A DNA stretch of 64,000 nucleotides from a virus: positions 29,579 through 93,578 of IMG/VR virus record IMGVR_UViG_3300031576_000016; one strand, written 5' to 3'. Both the position numbers and the translations under genes were made by a program. The notes under the pieces are model-generated. The model made no database searches and was not told where the DNA came from. It saw only the letters and a list, made by a program, of their open reading frames with translations. This document shows positions 1 to 7,860 of the stretch, piece after piece (position 1 is the stretch's first letter; every line of letters begins with the position of its first letter).

Positions 1-2
1 CA

Positions 3-1334
3 GCGCGGCGCACACCGGAAGACAAACCGGTCAACTACGAACACAACTGTTCCGACATCATCGGCCACATGATTGGCTGCTATGTCATTGGTGAAAATTC
101 TGAGTTGGTCACGGACGAGTCCGTGGTTGATGACCTGCCATCGAAGTTCCACATTGTCGTTGGCGCGGTCCTCTACAAGTATTGGGACAAGCCGGACCTT
201 CAAGAACGTATGGACAACGTCCTGCGCGAAATCGCTCAGGGCGGCTGGTTCGTGTCGATGGAAGCTCTATTCAAGGGCTTCGACTATGCGGTTGTTGCCA
301 ATGACGGCACAGCGCGCATCATCGCTCGCAATGAGGAGACAGCCTTCCTCACAAAACATCTGCGGGCATATGGCGGCACTGGTGCTTATGAGGACATGAA
401 GGTGGGGCGCTTGCTCCGCAACATCGTGTTTTCTGGCAAGGGATTGGTTCGCAAGCCTGCCAACCCAGACAGTGTCATCCTTACTCAGGCCAACGATTTT
501 CGAGGAACCTTGGGCAAACTGTCTGAATTTTTGCGCGCAAAGCTAGAATCGGGGTATTCAGAAGTAGCCTCACTGTCCTCGGATGTGACTCCAAAGGAGC
601 GAAGAGATAACATGGCAACCGAAAACGAAACACTGCAAAAGCAGCTTGCGGCTCTTCAAGCCGATAACGAAAAGCTTCAGAAGCAACTGGCTGATACCAA
701 CAGCAAGCAGTTGGAAGCTCAGGTCAAGGCTGCTGAAGACGCGAAGGCGAAGTCCGACGAAGCTCTCAAGACAGCGAATGAAAAGATTGTCGCTCTTGAG
801 AAGAATGCCGCGACCATCGCCGACGAAGTCAAGGCTCTCAAGGCAACCATCGAGAAGAGTGAAACGGCGCACAAGGCTGTGTCCGACGAACTCAACACCA
901 TCAAGGAAAAGGTCAAGACGGCTGCTCGCATTGCAGCGGTCAAGACTGCGCTGAAGGTCAATGAGAGTGACGCCGAAGCGGTCAAGGCCGCTGAAGAACT
1001 GGCGACCACGCTCACGAATCTCAGTGACGAGGGCTTCGCTGCCCACTTGAAGGCCATCTCGAAGTTCACGCCCGCGCAGCTGCCTCCGAAGGGCACGCCG
1101 GCCAAGGACCCGCCGAAGGCGACCAACAAGCCGGCTCCGATGAGCGGCAAGGGGTCTGAAACTGAAGACCCGGCTGAAGGCGCTGCCGACTCGAAGACTC
1201 TCGACGACGCGGAGCCAGACGCAGAGGCTGCTCTGGCAACTTCTGAAGCCGCCGGAGCCCAAGTCCAAGCGGTGCGTAAAAGCATCGCGAGCTACTTCGG
1301 CTGCGAACCGGACGAAGAGAACGCCGAAGAGTAA
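3..1334 (+). CDS. Prohead maturation protease fused to coiled-coil scaffold (5' partial)
   Basis: The reading frame is open from the first bases of the window, so the true start lies upstream. The visible N-terminal part (to about nt 540) is a compact domain with a FHIVVGAVLY strand, a WFVSME segment whose serine is a candidate nucleophile, and the motifs LRAYGGTG, VGRLL and VRKPANPDSVI; this resembles the core-protease half of prohead protease/scaffold fusions. The rest (from about nt 612) is a long charged coiled coil rich in Lys, Glu and Ala, then a Pro/Lys-rich stretch and an acidic tail, as in phage scaffolds. It precedes the decoration and capsid genes, the classic position. The protease call is from motif resemblance and synteny; catalytic residues are not proven. 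Confidence 0.7.
   Translation, partial: ARRTPEDKPVNYEHNCSDIIGHMIGCYVIGENSELVTDESVVDDLPSKFHIVVGAVLYKYWDKPDLQERMDNVLREIAQGGWFVSMEALFKGFDYAVVANDGTARIIARNEETAFLTKHLRAYGGTGAYEDMKVGRLLRNIVFSGKGLVRKPANPDSVILTQANDFRGTLGKLSEFLRAKLESGYSEVASLSSDVTPKERRDNMATENETLQKQLAALQADNEKLQKQLADTNSKQLEAQVKAAEDAKAKSDEALKTANEKIVALEKNAATIADEVKALKATIEKSETAHKAVSDELNTIKEKVKTAARIAAVKTALKVNESDAEAVKAAEELATTLTNLSDEGFAAHLKAISKFTPAQLPPKGTPAKDPPKATNKPAPMSGKGSETEDPAEGAADSKTLDDAEPDAEAALATSEAAGAQVQAVRKSIASYFGCEPDEENAEE
612..1334 (+). CDS. Nested in-frame scaffolding protein (internal start)
   Basis: Inside the protease/scaffold reading frame an ATG at 612 is preceded by a perfect AAAGGAG at 593-599, 12 bases upstream. Initiation here would give a free scaffold of about 240 residues starting MATENETLQKQL, exactly where the coiled coil begins and the protease domain has ended. 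Nested in-frame scaffolds are known from phages such as lambda (Nu3 within C). The spacing is somewhat long, and the product is inferred from the site and the domain boundary. Confidence 0.5.
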   Translation: MATENETLQKQLAALQADNEKLQKQLADTNSKQLEAQVKAAEDAKAKSDEALKTANEKIVALEKNAATIADEVKALKATIEKSETAHKAVSDELNTIKEKVKTAARIAAVKTALKVNESDAEAVKAAEELATTLTNLSDEGFAAHLKAISKFTPAQLPPKGTPAKDPPKATNKPAPMSGKGSETEDPAEGAADSKTLDDAEPDAEAALATSEAAGAQVQAVRKSIASYFGCEPDEENAEE

Positions 1335-1370
1335 TCCCAAGACAGAAACCTACAAAGGAGACTTCGTCCC

Positions 1371-1838
1371 ATGCTGAAACCTGACCGAGTAATTCTCGAA
1401 ACTGACATCACTCTGACCTGTGAATCCGTCGCAGAGCGCGGCGTCGTCCTATGCCACAAGACCAGCGGTTCTGGTGCGGCGATGGGCGACCATGCAGGCC
1501 AGTCCGACTTGTATGCGAACCCTTCTGGAAAGAAGGTCGCGGGTCTGCTGATGTGCGACGTGGTCAACGTTGACCTCACGCGCTATCACCTGAACTTCCA
1601 CAAGGACGAAGTCCCTGTTGGAAACCGCGTGTGGTTGCTCCGCAAGGGCACTGTCGTGACCGACAAGGTCACCGGCTCGCCGACTGCTGGCGCGACTGCG
1701 TACTTGACTGCCAACGGCGTTCTGACTCCGACTGTGTCCGCGACTGGCGGCGTTGTTGCAACACCAAAGGTCGGCGAGTTTGCCGGCGGTCTGGATGAGA
1801 ACGGCTTCGTTCGAGTTCACATCAACCTACCGGCCTAA
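1371..1838 (+). CDS. Capsid decoration-like protein
   Basis: A 155-residue protein preceded by AAAGGAGA at good spacing. It is predicted to be mostly beta, with many Gly, Thr and Val residues and no membrane segment. Small beta proteins placed between the scaffold/protease and the major capsid gene are usually head decoration or cement proteins that bind the expanded capsid lattice. It ends 33 bases before the capsid gene and is probably co-transcribed with it. The assignment rests on gene order, size and composition; no diagnostic motif was recognised. Confidence 0.55.
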   Translation: MLKPDRVILETDITLTCESVAERGVVLCHKTSGSGAAMGDHAGQSDLYANPSGKKVAGLLMCDVVNVDLTRYHLNFHKDEVPVGNRVWLLRKGTVVTDKVTGSPTAGATAYLTANGVLTPTVSATGGVVATPKVGEFAGGLDENGFVRVHINLPA

Positions 1839-1871
1839 CCCACGGACAGAAACCATAGGAGTATGACACAA

Positions 1872-2897
1872 ATGGCAACCAAGCGCCTCAAAAAGCCGAC
1901 CCCTGAAATGAACGCACTTCTGGTGCGTGCAGGGTCCAATGACTACGAAGTCGCTCGCGCGGCTCAACGTGAGCTTGCGAAGGCACTCTCGCTTCCCCTG
2001 AAGCAAGGTGTCATGAAGGGCGACATCATCGCGGGCATCTTCGAGCCCATCCGATTTCAACCGGGTGCCGCAACGGAATTCCCTCTCGACTTCCTCAGCC
2101 CAGGAACTGAGAAGGACTTCGTGGCCTACACGATTCCGAGTGTTGGCCGCATTCCCGAACGTCACATCGAAGGCGATTACGTCATGGTTCCGACCTATGA
2201 CGTTGGCTCCTCGATTGACTGGCACCTGAAGTACGCGCGTGACGCACGCTGGGACATCATCGGCCGAGCCATGCTCGTCCTTGAGTCCGGCTTCGTCCGC
2301 AAGGCCAACAACGACGGCTGGCACACGCTGCTTGCAGCGGGCGTCGGTCGCAACTTGGTCTCCTACGACGACAAGTCCACTGCTGGCCTCTTCACGAAGC
2401 GCCTCGTCGCCATCATGAAGACCGTCATGCGGCGCAATGCGGGCGGCAACAGTACCTCCCTCAACCAGGGCAAGCTGACCGACCTGTACATCAGCCCGGA
2501 AGGTCTCGAAGACATCCGGTCCTGGGACTTGAGCCAGATTGACGAGTTCACTCGTCGCGAAATCTTCCTCGCTGGCGGAAGCGGTCCTGACGGCGTGGCC
2601 GCGCTGTCCAAGATTTTCGGCGTCGTGCTTCACGACATCGACGAGCTTGGCGTGGGCCAGGAATACCAGGGCTACTACGAAGACACCCTCGGCGGCACGT
2701 TCCCGGACGACAAAGTGGAACTCGTCGTTGGTCTCGACATGCAGAATCGCGACTCCTTCGTGATGCCGATTCGCGCTGAAGTCGAAATCTTCGAGGACCC
2801 GACCTTCCACCGTCAACGTCGGGCTGGCGTCTATGGCTTCGGCGAGCACGGCTTTGCCGTTCTCGACAGCCGACGCATCCTCCTGGGCGCATTCTAA
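1872..2897 (+). CDS. Major capsid protein
   Basis: A 341-residue protein following the protease/scaffold and decoration-like genes. The start is placed at ATG 1872 (MATKRLKKPT): the AGGAG at 1857-1861 is 10 bases from it but only 1 base from the alternative ATG at 1863. Features include an N-terminal helical arm, a mixed alpha/beta core with IPSVGRIPERHIEGDY and ARDARWDI segments, and a C-terminal strand region ending VLDSRRILLGAF. There is no attached scaffold, fitting a separate or nested one upstream. A strong terminator follows directly, as expected for a highly expressed unit. The call rests on synteny and overall character. Confidence 0.82.
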   Translation: MATKRLKKPTPEMNALLVRAGSNDYEVARAAQRELAKALSLPLKQGVMKGDIIAGIFEPIRFQPGAATEFPLDFLSPGTEKDFVAYTIPSVGRIPERHIEGDYVMVPTYDVGSSIDWHLKYARDARWDIIGRAMLVLESGFVRKANNDGWHTLLAAGVGRNLVSYDDKSTAGLFTKRLVAIMKTVMRRNAGGNSTSLNQGKLTDLYISPEGLEDIRSWDLSQIDEFTRREIFLAGGSGPDGVAALSKIFGVVLHDIDELGVGQEYQGYYEDTLGGTFPDDKVELVVGLDMQNRDSFVMPIRAEVEIFEDPTFHRQRRAGVYGFGEHGFAVLDSRRILLGAF

Positions 2898-2936
2898 GCG
2901 TTCCCATCTACCTCCTGTGATGGGTGCAGGGTTCGA

Positions 2937-2969
2937 GGGGCGGTCCTGATGGACCGCCCCTTTTCTTTT
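2937..2969 (+). terminator. Rho-independent terminator after capsid gene
   Basis: A perfect 10-bp GC-rich stem (GGGGCGGTCC, 2937-2946, with GGACCGCCCC, 2951-2960) closes a TGAT tetraloop and is followed by TTTTCTTTT. It lies 40 bases past the capsid stop codon and before the next gene. Confidence 0.93.
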
Positions 2970-2998
2970 CGTGTATCTTCCTTGGGAGGACACTCTGC

Positions 2999-3517
2999 AT
3001 GGCACTACCAACTGAACTCACCGACATACTTCGCGTCTTGGTCAATGACGCTGATTCGACTTCTTACACGGACGCAATTCTGGAAAAGACGCTCGCTGTA
3101 GCGGCTCGCCAGGTCACCGTCGAGATGGACTTCACTCAAGACTTCAAGATTACCATCGGCACGACGCCGGCTATCGCGCCGGACCCAACAGACGATGCTG
3201 GTGGAACACGCGACGACTCATTCATCAACCTCGCGACTCTCAAGGCGGCTTGCATCATGGACCAGGGGGCCGCGCTCCTGGCTGCGAAGCAAGCCATCGC
3301 GGTCGGCGACGGCTCATCGAAGATTGACTTGCGCGAACGCGCAGCGTGGTTGCTCAAGCTGCTGGAAAAAGGCTGGTGTGCAGCCTTCGAGAACGCCAAG
3401 CTCGAATATAAGTCCGGGCAGGTACAGGTTGCTGGAGCGGCCGTCATGACCCCGTTCCGCCTTTACGCGGCTGGCATGTTCGGCGGACGCGATGTCCGCA
3501 GCGTCATGAACTACTAA
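2999..3517 (+). CDS. Head-tail connector/adaptor-like protein
   Basis: A 172-residue protein. The start at ATG 2999 is set by GGGAGGA about 8 bases upstream; an earlier in-frame start would lie inside the terminator hairpin. The N-terminal half (DILRVLVNDADS, YTDAILEKTLAVAA) is helical, and the middle has a helix pair with ERAAWLLKLLEKGW, a pattern reminiscent of small head-completion adaptors next to capsid genes. It is first in a run of closely spaced neck genes up to the tail tube. No family was securely recognised. Confidence 0.5.
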   Translation: MALPTELTDILRVLVNDADSTSYTDAILEKTLAVAARQVTVEMDFTQDFKITIGTTPAIAPDPTDDAGGTRDDSFINLATLKAACIMDQGAALLAAKQAIAVGDGSSKIDLRERAAWLLKLLEKGWCAAFENAKLEYKSGQVQVAGAAVMTPFRLYAAGMFGGRDVRSVMNY

Positions 3518-3526
3518 GGAGAAACT

Positions 3527-3721
3527 ATGGCAGTCCTAATCCGCCTTCGCACTGATGAAGACGTGGTCAACGGTCTGGTGACCGTGCGGCCGCGCGACAA
3601 CGGAGCCCGCGACGAATATACGCCGGCTGGGGCTCAAAGCATTCCCTCGGGTGAAGACCCGGGGCACTGGTCCGTCCTGGACGGCCGCTACATCACTGAC
3701 CCAACAGGATGGAATGGCTAA
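3527..3721 (+). CDS. Small conserved-type phage protein, unknown function
   Basis: A 64-residue protein with AAGGAGA 5 bases before the ATG. Its TAA stop shares a base with the next start (TAATG), implying translational coupling to the zinc-ribbon neck gene. It has no transmembrane segment or coiled coil and is rich in Asp, Gly and Arg. Position suggests a minor head or neck role; the sequence itself does not reveal one. Confidence 0.6.
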   Translation: MAVLIRLRTDEDVVNGLVTVRPRDNGARDEYTPAGAQSIPSGEDPGHWSVLDGRYITDPTGWNG

Positions 3722-4245
3722 TGGGAAAAATCTTCACGCTCGATGCCGATGTCAAGAACATCATTCGCGATGCCATCGACGACCTCATTCTCGAACTCGG
3801 CAAGGATTGTCTTTTGGTCTATCCGCCGAAGATGACTTTGTGCGTCAACTGCGTGAGCGACCCCATCGGACACAAGCCATCCAATCGTTGGAAAAATGGT
3901 GGGCCCATGCGCTTTCCTCTGGGCTCGCTCTGTCCACTTTGCAATGGCGAAGGCAGACGGGCCGAAGAAGTGACCGAGACACTGCGCTTTCTCTGCGAAT
4001 GGGACCCAAAGAAGTTTCTCAAGCCGGTTCAAGGCGTGGACCTACGGGTGCCCTACGGCATGTGTCAGACCAAGGGCTACCTTACGGACTTGCCGAAGGT
4101 GCTTCGCTGCGACCACATGATTCTTCAGAACAACATCAGCGGCGTCCTGCGACTGAAGTACAAATTGGCTGGCGAGCCTGGCGACTACTCGAACATCATC
4201 CAGGGTCGCTATTTTGTGGCCACGTGGGAACGCACCAACCAATGA
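3721..4245 (+). CDS. Neck-region protein with four-cysteine zinc-ribbon
   Basis: A 174-residue protein. Start at ATG 3721 overlaps the previous stop; an in-frame ATG at 3709 sits directly against its own AGG and is less likely. A CVNC pair (about residues 41-44) and a CPLCNGEG pair (about 73-80) flank a GGPMRFPLG stretch, suggesting a zinc-binding knuckle with a DnaJ-like CxxCxGxG half. Proteins of this shape, with CxNCxxDP then CPxCxGxG, recur among neck genes of large phages. Further cysteines occur at CDHM and CQTKG. It overlaps the next gene by 4 bases (ATGA). A role in head closure or tail completion is inferred. Confidence 0.55.
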   Translation: MGKIFTLDADVKNIIRDAIDDLILELGKDCLLVYPPKMTLCVNCVSDPIGHKPSNRWKNGGPMRFPLGSLCPLCNGEGRRAEEVTETLRFLCEWDPKKFLKPVQGVDLRVPYGMCQTKGYLTDLPKVLRCDHMILQNNISGVLRLKYKLAGEPGDYSNIIQGRYFVATWERTNQ

Positions 4246-4940
4246 TAGACATCACGCTGGACATCGACCCTGTTCTCGTTGAGCAGGAGATAGCACAGGC
4301 CCTGGTCAGGAAGTTCTCTGGCATTCTCAGTTCGATGATTGGGCCGGTTCGGGCTCGTGTGGCGGAAGCAATCGAGACGCTCATCAAGCAGTCGCCGGAG
4401 TATGTCTCTTTGACTGAGTCGCGCGGCCAACTGCGTGGTGAACTTGGTCTCATTGGCGGCGGTCCCAGGCCGACAATTGACCCAGAGTCGTTCATCAACC
4501 TGCTCATCAACACAATTCAAAACAATGTCGAAGTTGAACTGGAGCCATTTATCCGGACCGGTTCCACTTTCGTTGGTGGGCTCGTGGTCCGCGTGCTACG
4601 CTCGCAATTCGACGACCTGGTCGCGTTGAGCGGCGCTGTCTACGTCTCTCCCGAGCGCGGCTACAGCATCCCTTGGCTGAATTGGCTTTTGCTTGGAGGT
4701 CCCGGGGACCTCATCACAACCCATTGGTACATGCACACCGGAGAAACCGAACATAGGTCTCGTACCGGCATGGGCGTCATGGTTCCGGTAGGCGGCGGGC
4801 ATTCCGGCTGGGGACTTGGGCCCAACGGCGGCACCCCTGACAACAACTGGTTGACTCGCTCGCTCGCGCCGCTCGTCAATGGGCAGCCGAAAGGCGTCAT
4901 CCATGTGATTCTCGAAGAAGAGCTACTCAGGAGGACATAA
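4242..4940 (+). CDS. Neck/tail-completion candidate
   Basis: A 232-residue protein starting at ATG 4242 inside the upstream stop codon. The N-terminal 80 residues are amphipathic helices (VLVEQEIAQALVRKFSGI, VRARVAEAIETLI). The C-terminal half is Gly- and Trp-rich (WLNWLLLGGPGD, GGGHSGWGLGPNGG) and ends with a glutamate-rich strand. It lies between the zinc-ribbon protein and a 321-residue virion protein. It may be the tail terminator or completion protein by order; homology was not recognised. Confidence 0.5.
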   Translation: MIDITLDIDPVLVEQEIAQALVRKFSGILSSMIGPVRARVAEAIETLIKQSPEYVSLTESRGQLRGELGLIGGGPRPTIDPESFINLLINTIQNNVEVELEPFIRTGSTFVGGLVVRVLRSQFDDLVALSGAVYVSPERGYSIPWLNWLLLGGPGDLITTHWYMHTGETEHRSRTGMGVMVPVGGGHSGWGLGPNGGTPDNNWLTRSLAPLVNGQPKGVIHVILEEELLRRT

Positions 4941-5905
4941 TGTCTGACTATACGAAACTGAAGGGCATCCAGCACATCGGCGATGTCCTTTTGAGCAAGA
5001 CCCTCGAAACCAACATCATCACCTATTTCAATTGGGGCCTCCTGGAAGTCGGCGGCTTTTTCAATGTGTCCATTCCGTCGCCCGGCGTCTATGGCGGCGA
5101 CCAGCACAAGCTTCGCCTGGTGAGTGAGGACCCATACTACAGCACTGGTCAGGTTTGGGAGGGGTTCCGAAGTGATTGGGTGTGGGAGACCGGCGTCGAA
5201 TACGACTACCAACCAATCCGCGTCAGCGGCGTGAATGTCGATGGCACGTTCTACCCGACAGCGACCACGACGGGCACCTATGCTCACAAAATCAACTACC
5301 CACTTGGGCGTGTGACATTTGACAATGCCATTCCGCCCACCAGTGTTGTGACATGCGAACATAGCTACCGCTATGTCCATTTCACCCACGGCGGTGTGCC
5401 TTGGTGGAGGCAGATACAGACCAACTCCATGCGTGGGGACGACGTTCATTTCCTTCAGCAGGGAAGCGGAGCATGGTCCATCCTAGCTCAAAATCGTATT
5501 CAGCTGCCGGCTGTCATTGTGGAAGCCACGCCACGGACATCGCGCCGGCCATATGAAATCGGCAGCACGCGAGCCTGGGTTCGTCAGGATGTGCTGTTCC
5601 ATGTCTTGGCTGACAATCCGGACGACGTGAAGTTTCTGCACGACGCCATCACCTACCAGTGGCAAAAGCAGTTCTTTCTATTCGACCTGAATCGCATGTT
5701 CCAAGACGAGAAATTCCCATTGGACGCAGGCGGGTCGCCAGTGACCGGCGCAATGATGTATCCGCAATTGGTCGCCCCTACAGGCGAAGGCGGCTACCGC
5801 TGGAACATTGTCAGCACGGCCAACATGCAGTCTACAGACGCGAGTATGCCCGGGTCCATATGGGCGACCACAATTCGTGGCACATTTGAACTGGATTTAC
5901 CGTAA
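4940..5905 (+). CDS. Virion structural protein (neck/tail)
   Basis: A 321-residue, mostly beta protein with many aromatic residues, and AGGAGG immediately before the start. The start shares one base with the upstream TAA. Segments such as YPLGRVTFDNAIPPTSVV and CEHSYRYVHF look like strands of a large beta domain; the C-terminus ends in WATTIRGTFELDLP. Proteins of this length just before the tail tube gene are frequent in large siphophages and are usually called neck or tail structural proteins. The precise role is unknown. Confidence 0.55.
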   Translation: MSDYTKLKGIQHIGDVLLSKTLETNIITYFNWGLLEVGGFFNVSIPSPGVYGGDQHKLRLVSEDPYYSTGQVWEGFRSDWVWETGVEYDYQPIRVSGVNVDGTFYPTATTTGTYAHKINYPLGRVTFDNAIPPTSVVTCEHSYRYVHFTHGGVPWWRQIQTNSMRGDDVHFLQQGSGAWSILAQNRIQLPAVIVEATPRTSRRPYEIGSTRAWVRQDVLFHVLADNPDDVKFLHDAITYQWQKQFFLFDLNRMFQDEKFPLDAGGSPVTGAMMYPQLVAPTGEGGYRWNIVSTANMQSTDASMPGSIWATTIRGTFELDLP

Positions 5906-5969
5906 GCGGTGTAAATCTTAGTGGGCAACGAACGGATAGTCTAACAACCCCACAGGGAGCACAACGAAC

Positions 5970-6995
5970 ATGGCAAATAAGCGCATCTTCTATGCCGTGC
6001 AGCAAGCCGCCTTTACCAAGTGCGGCATCGAGGCGTATTCTTCGCCCGACGACAAGGCTGTTCACGGCCTTCAGAGCCTCGGCATCAACACCAAGTTCAA
6101 CCTTGAACAGGTGTTCGAGATTGGTCAGATTTCCATCTACCAAAACATCGAGAACATTCCGGACGTGGAAATCACGATGGAAAAGGTTCTCGACGGCTAC
6201 CCGCTGATTTACCACCTTGCCACGCACGGTGCGACGGTCCCGAGTCTCTCGGGTCGCGCAAACGTCAAGGCAACGGTTGGTCTGTCGATTTTCAACGACA
6301 CGCAGGACTCCGCGTCCGGCACCACGATTGCTCAATGCCAGATGTCTGGTGTGTACGTGAGTTCGCTCGCCTACAACATCCAGGTCCAGGGCAACGCGAC
6401 TGAGCAAGTCACCATCGTGGGCAACAACAAGGTGTGGAACAACGCCTTCACCACGACTTCCTTCGACAACGATGACGCGCCGCTCGCGACCGAAGGCGTC
6501 AACCGTCGTCAGCACATCAAGTTCGGTGCGTCTGACCCGGCCGGCCCGGTCAACAGTCACTTGCCGCAGGACATCCCGGGCATCACAAGCTCCGGCACGA
6601 ACGAACTGACCAACGGCGAGTTCGGTGCTCACGTTCAGAGCATCAAGGTTTCCGCAAACCTTGGCCGCGAACAACTGTTCGAGCTTGGCCGCAAGGGTCC
6701 GTTCCACCGCTACGTCAACTTCCCGGTCGAAGTTCGTTGCGACATCGAAGTCCTCAGCACGGCCGGCGACCAGGTCAGCGCTCTCGAAGAAGCGAGCAAC
6801 CTGACTGACCGCAAGATTTTCATCTGGATGACCGAAGGCACGAAGCTCGACCTCGGCACCAAGTCCAAGTTGGCCTCGGTCAACTACGGTGGTGCGAATG
6901 CTGGTCAGAACGGCGGCAACGCCACTGTGACCTACAGCTATGTGACCTTCAACGACCTTACTGTCACGCATCCCGAAGACCCGAGCGCGTTGTAA
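5970..6995 (+). CDS. Major tail tube protein
   Basis: A 341-residue protein with GGGAG 10 bases before ATG 5970. A beta-rich fold, a long central loop and the segment IKVSANLGREQLFELGRKG followed by VNFPVEVRCDIE near residue 230 suggest a tail tube or major tail protein; it is also the last gene before a strong terminator and lies between neck genes and the tape-measure group. No sheath gene follows, consistent with a non-contractile tail. About 45 residues of this protein recur, diverged, in a separate small gene at 56,296-56,538 on the other strand. Confidence 0.72.
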   Translation: MANKRIFYAVQQAAFTKCGIEAYSSPDDKAVHGLQSLGINTKFNLEQVFEIGQISIYQNIENIPDVEITMEKVLDGYPLIYHLATHGATVPSLSGRANVKATVGLSIFNDTQDSASGTTIAQCQMSGVYVSSLAYNIQVQGNATEQVTIVGNNKVWNNAFTTTSFDNDDAPLATEGVNRRQHIKFGASDPAGPVNSHLPQDIPGITSSGTNELTNGEFGAHVQSIKVSANLGREQLFELGRKGPFHRYVNFPVEVRCDIEVLSTAGDQVSALEEASNLTDRKIFIWMTEGTKLDLGTKSKLASVNYGGANAGQNGGNATVTYSYVTFNDLTVTHPEDPSAL

Positions 6996-7006
6996 CCAAA
7001 CGCTCC

Positions 7007-7477
7007 TCACGGAGCATCCAAGGCCGAGACATTTGTCTCGGCCTTTTCTTTTTGATGTGGGCAGTAGCCGTAGAAGCCGATGGAGCAGTTGCAGTTCATA
7101 CATAGAACGCGATACCCTGGCGGGAAGCCTTCGCGCTTGAGCCAGAGATAGAACTTTCTACCAGTCATGCCAGATTTGCGGTGTTGATTGCCGCCTCCGT
7201 CGATGTGGTCGAGAGTCAGAAACTCAAGACGCCATTCTCCGCAACACGCACACTTCATGGTTCCCTTGCTGTAGGCTGAAAGAATCTCATGTCGCCAGCG
7301 TTGGTAGTCTTTCTTTTGAGCTACTCGCTCTACAGCACGAACCTGCGGCTGCTTTCGCCTGGCTCTAGCATAGACATTGTGACATGCTTTGCATATCTCT
7401 TGTCGCCTAGCTTTCGACATCTCTGACATTGGTTTTGTGTGACCGCACTTTTTACACCTGACTTCTGTGGTCTTCAT
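7007..7477 (-). CDS. HNH homing-type endonuclease
   Basis: A 156-residue protein on the strand opposite to its neighbours. The N-terminal part has CKKCG and CKACH zinc pairs; a CACCGEW pair follows, then the HNH core LTLDHIDGGGNQHR (DH plus downstream histidine) and VLCMNCN, which supplies the asparagine and second cysteine pair. Free-standing HNH genes of this type are mobile in phage genomes and cut intron-less or insertion-less alleles. A good SD (AAGGAAGGG) precedes the start. It sits between the tail tube and chaperone genes; its last residues are encoded by the antisense of the tail tube terminator, suggesting insertion close behind that terminator. Confidence 0.88.
   Translation of the reverse strand: MKTTEVRCKKCGHTKPMSEMSKARRQEICKACHNVYARARRKQPQVRAVERVAQKKDYQRWRHEILSAYSKGTMKCACCGEWRLEFLTLDHIDGGGNQHRKSGMTGRKFYLWLKREGFPPGYRVLCMNCNCSIGFYGYCPHQKEKAETNVSALDAP
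7020..7053 (+). terminator. Terminator after tail tube gene
   Basis: A 12-bp stem (AAGGCCGAGACA at 7020-7031 with TGTCTCGGCCTT at 7034-7045, a few inner bases forming the loop) is followed by a T-rich tail to 7053. It lies 24 bases past the tail tube stop. The same DNA on the other strand encodes the last codons of the HNH gene. Confidence 0.92.
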
Positions 7478-7566
7478 TGTAACCCTTCCTTGGATAACCG
7501 TGACTCATCCAAAGGATGATACATTCGCCACGTCGAAGCCGACCACTCGTGTAATATCAGGCGGGA

Positions 7567-7635
7567 GAGTTTCACTCTAGGCGGTGAAACTCAGGATGGT
7601 GAAAGATGAAACTTGTTGTTCACTACGGAGTGAAC
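7567..7635. promoter_or_regulatory. Leader with two perfect hairpins upstream of tail-chaperone genes
   Basis: The 192-base gap between the HNH gene and the gene at 7670 is the longest in the window. It contains two perfect inverted repeats: GAGTTTCAC/GTGAAACTC (7567-7575 and 7584-7592) and GTTCACT/AGTGAAC (7618-7624 and 7629-7635). The half-sites are related (TTCAC/GTGAA), and a further GTGAAA lies between them. This could be an operator, a 5' leader structure or an insertion scar; no convincing -35/-10 pair was seen. Confidence 0.4.
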
Positions 7636-7669
7636 CAGCCATCATTAGTAAACGGAAGGAACGCAAAGC

Positions 7670-7858
7670 GTGGAACCACTTCAGTACGAAGCAATCTGCA
7701 AATACGTCGGCAAGCTCTTTCTCGAAAGCAACTCACAACTCGAATCACAGTCGGCATTCTTCCACGCGAAGATGCAGGAACTCCGCGAGCAAGTCAAGAA
7801 GCTTGAGCAGGAGAGGGATGAGGCTCTGCGACTCATCGCCACGACGAAGCGGGAGTAA
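7670..7858 (+). CDS. Small coiled-coil protein before chaperone-like gene
   Basis: A 62-residue protein starting with GTG, chosen because GGAAGGA lies at 7654-7660, about 9 bases upstream. Residues from about 20 to 58 form a continuous amphipathic helix (MQELREQVKKLEQERDEAL) that probably dimerises. The stop is 2 bases before the next GTG start, so the two are likely coupled. Function unknown; position suggests tail assembly. Confidence 0.6.
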   Translation: MEPLQYEAICKYVGKLFLESNSQLESQSAFFHAKMQELREQVKKLEQERDEALRLIATTKRE

Positions 7859-7860
7859 TA

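Noticed and set aside
1827-3011. A 394-codon minus-strand frame opposite the major capsid gene
   Set aside because: Antisense shadow; includes the capsid terminator hairpin as coding sequence.
5832-7103. A 423-codon minus-strand frame opposite the tail tube
   Set aside because: Crosses the tail tube gene and its terminator, and its translation shows no domain or SD.
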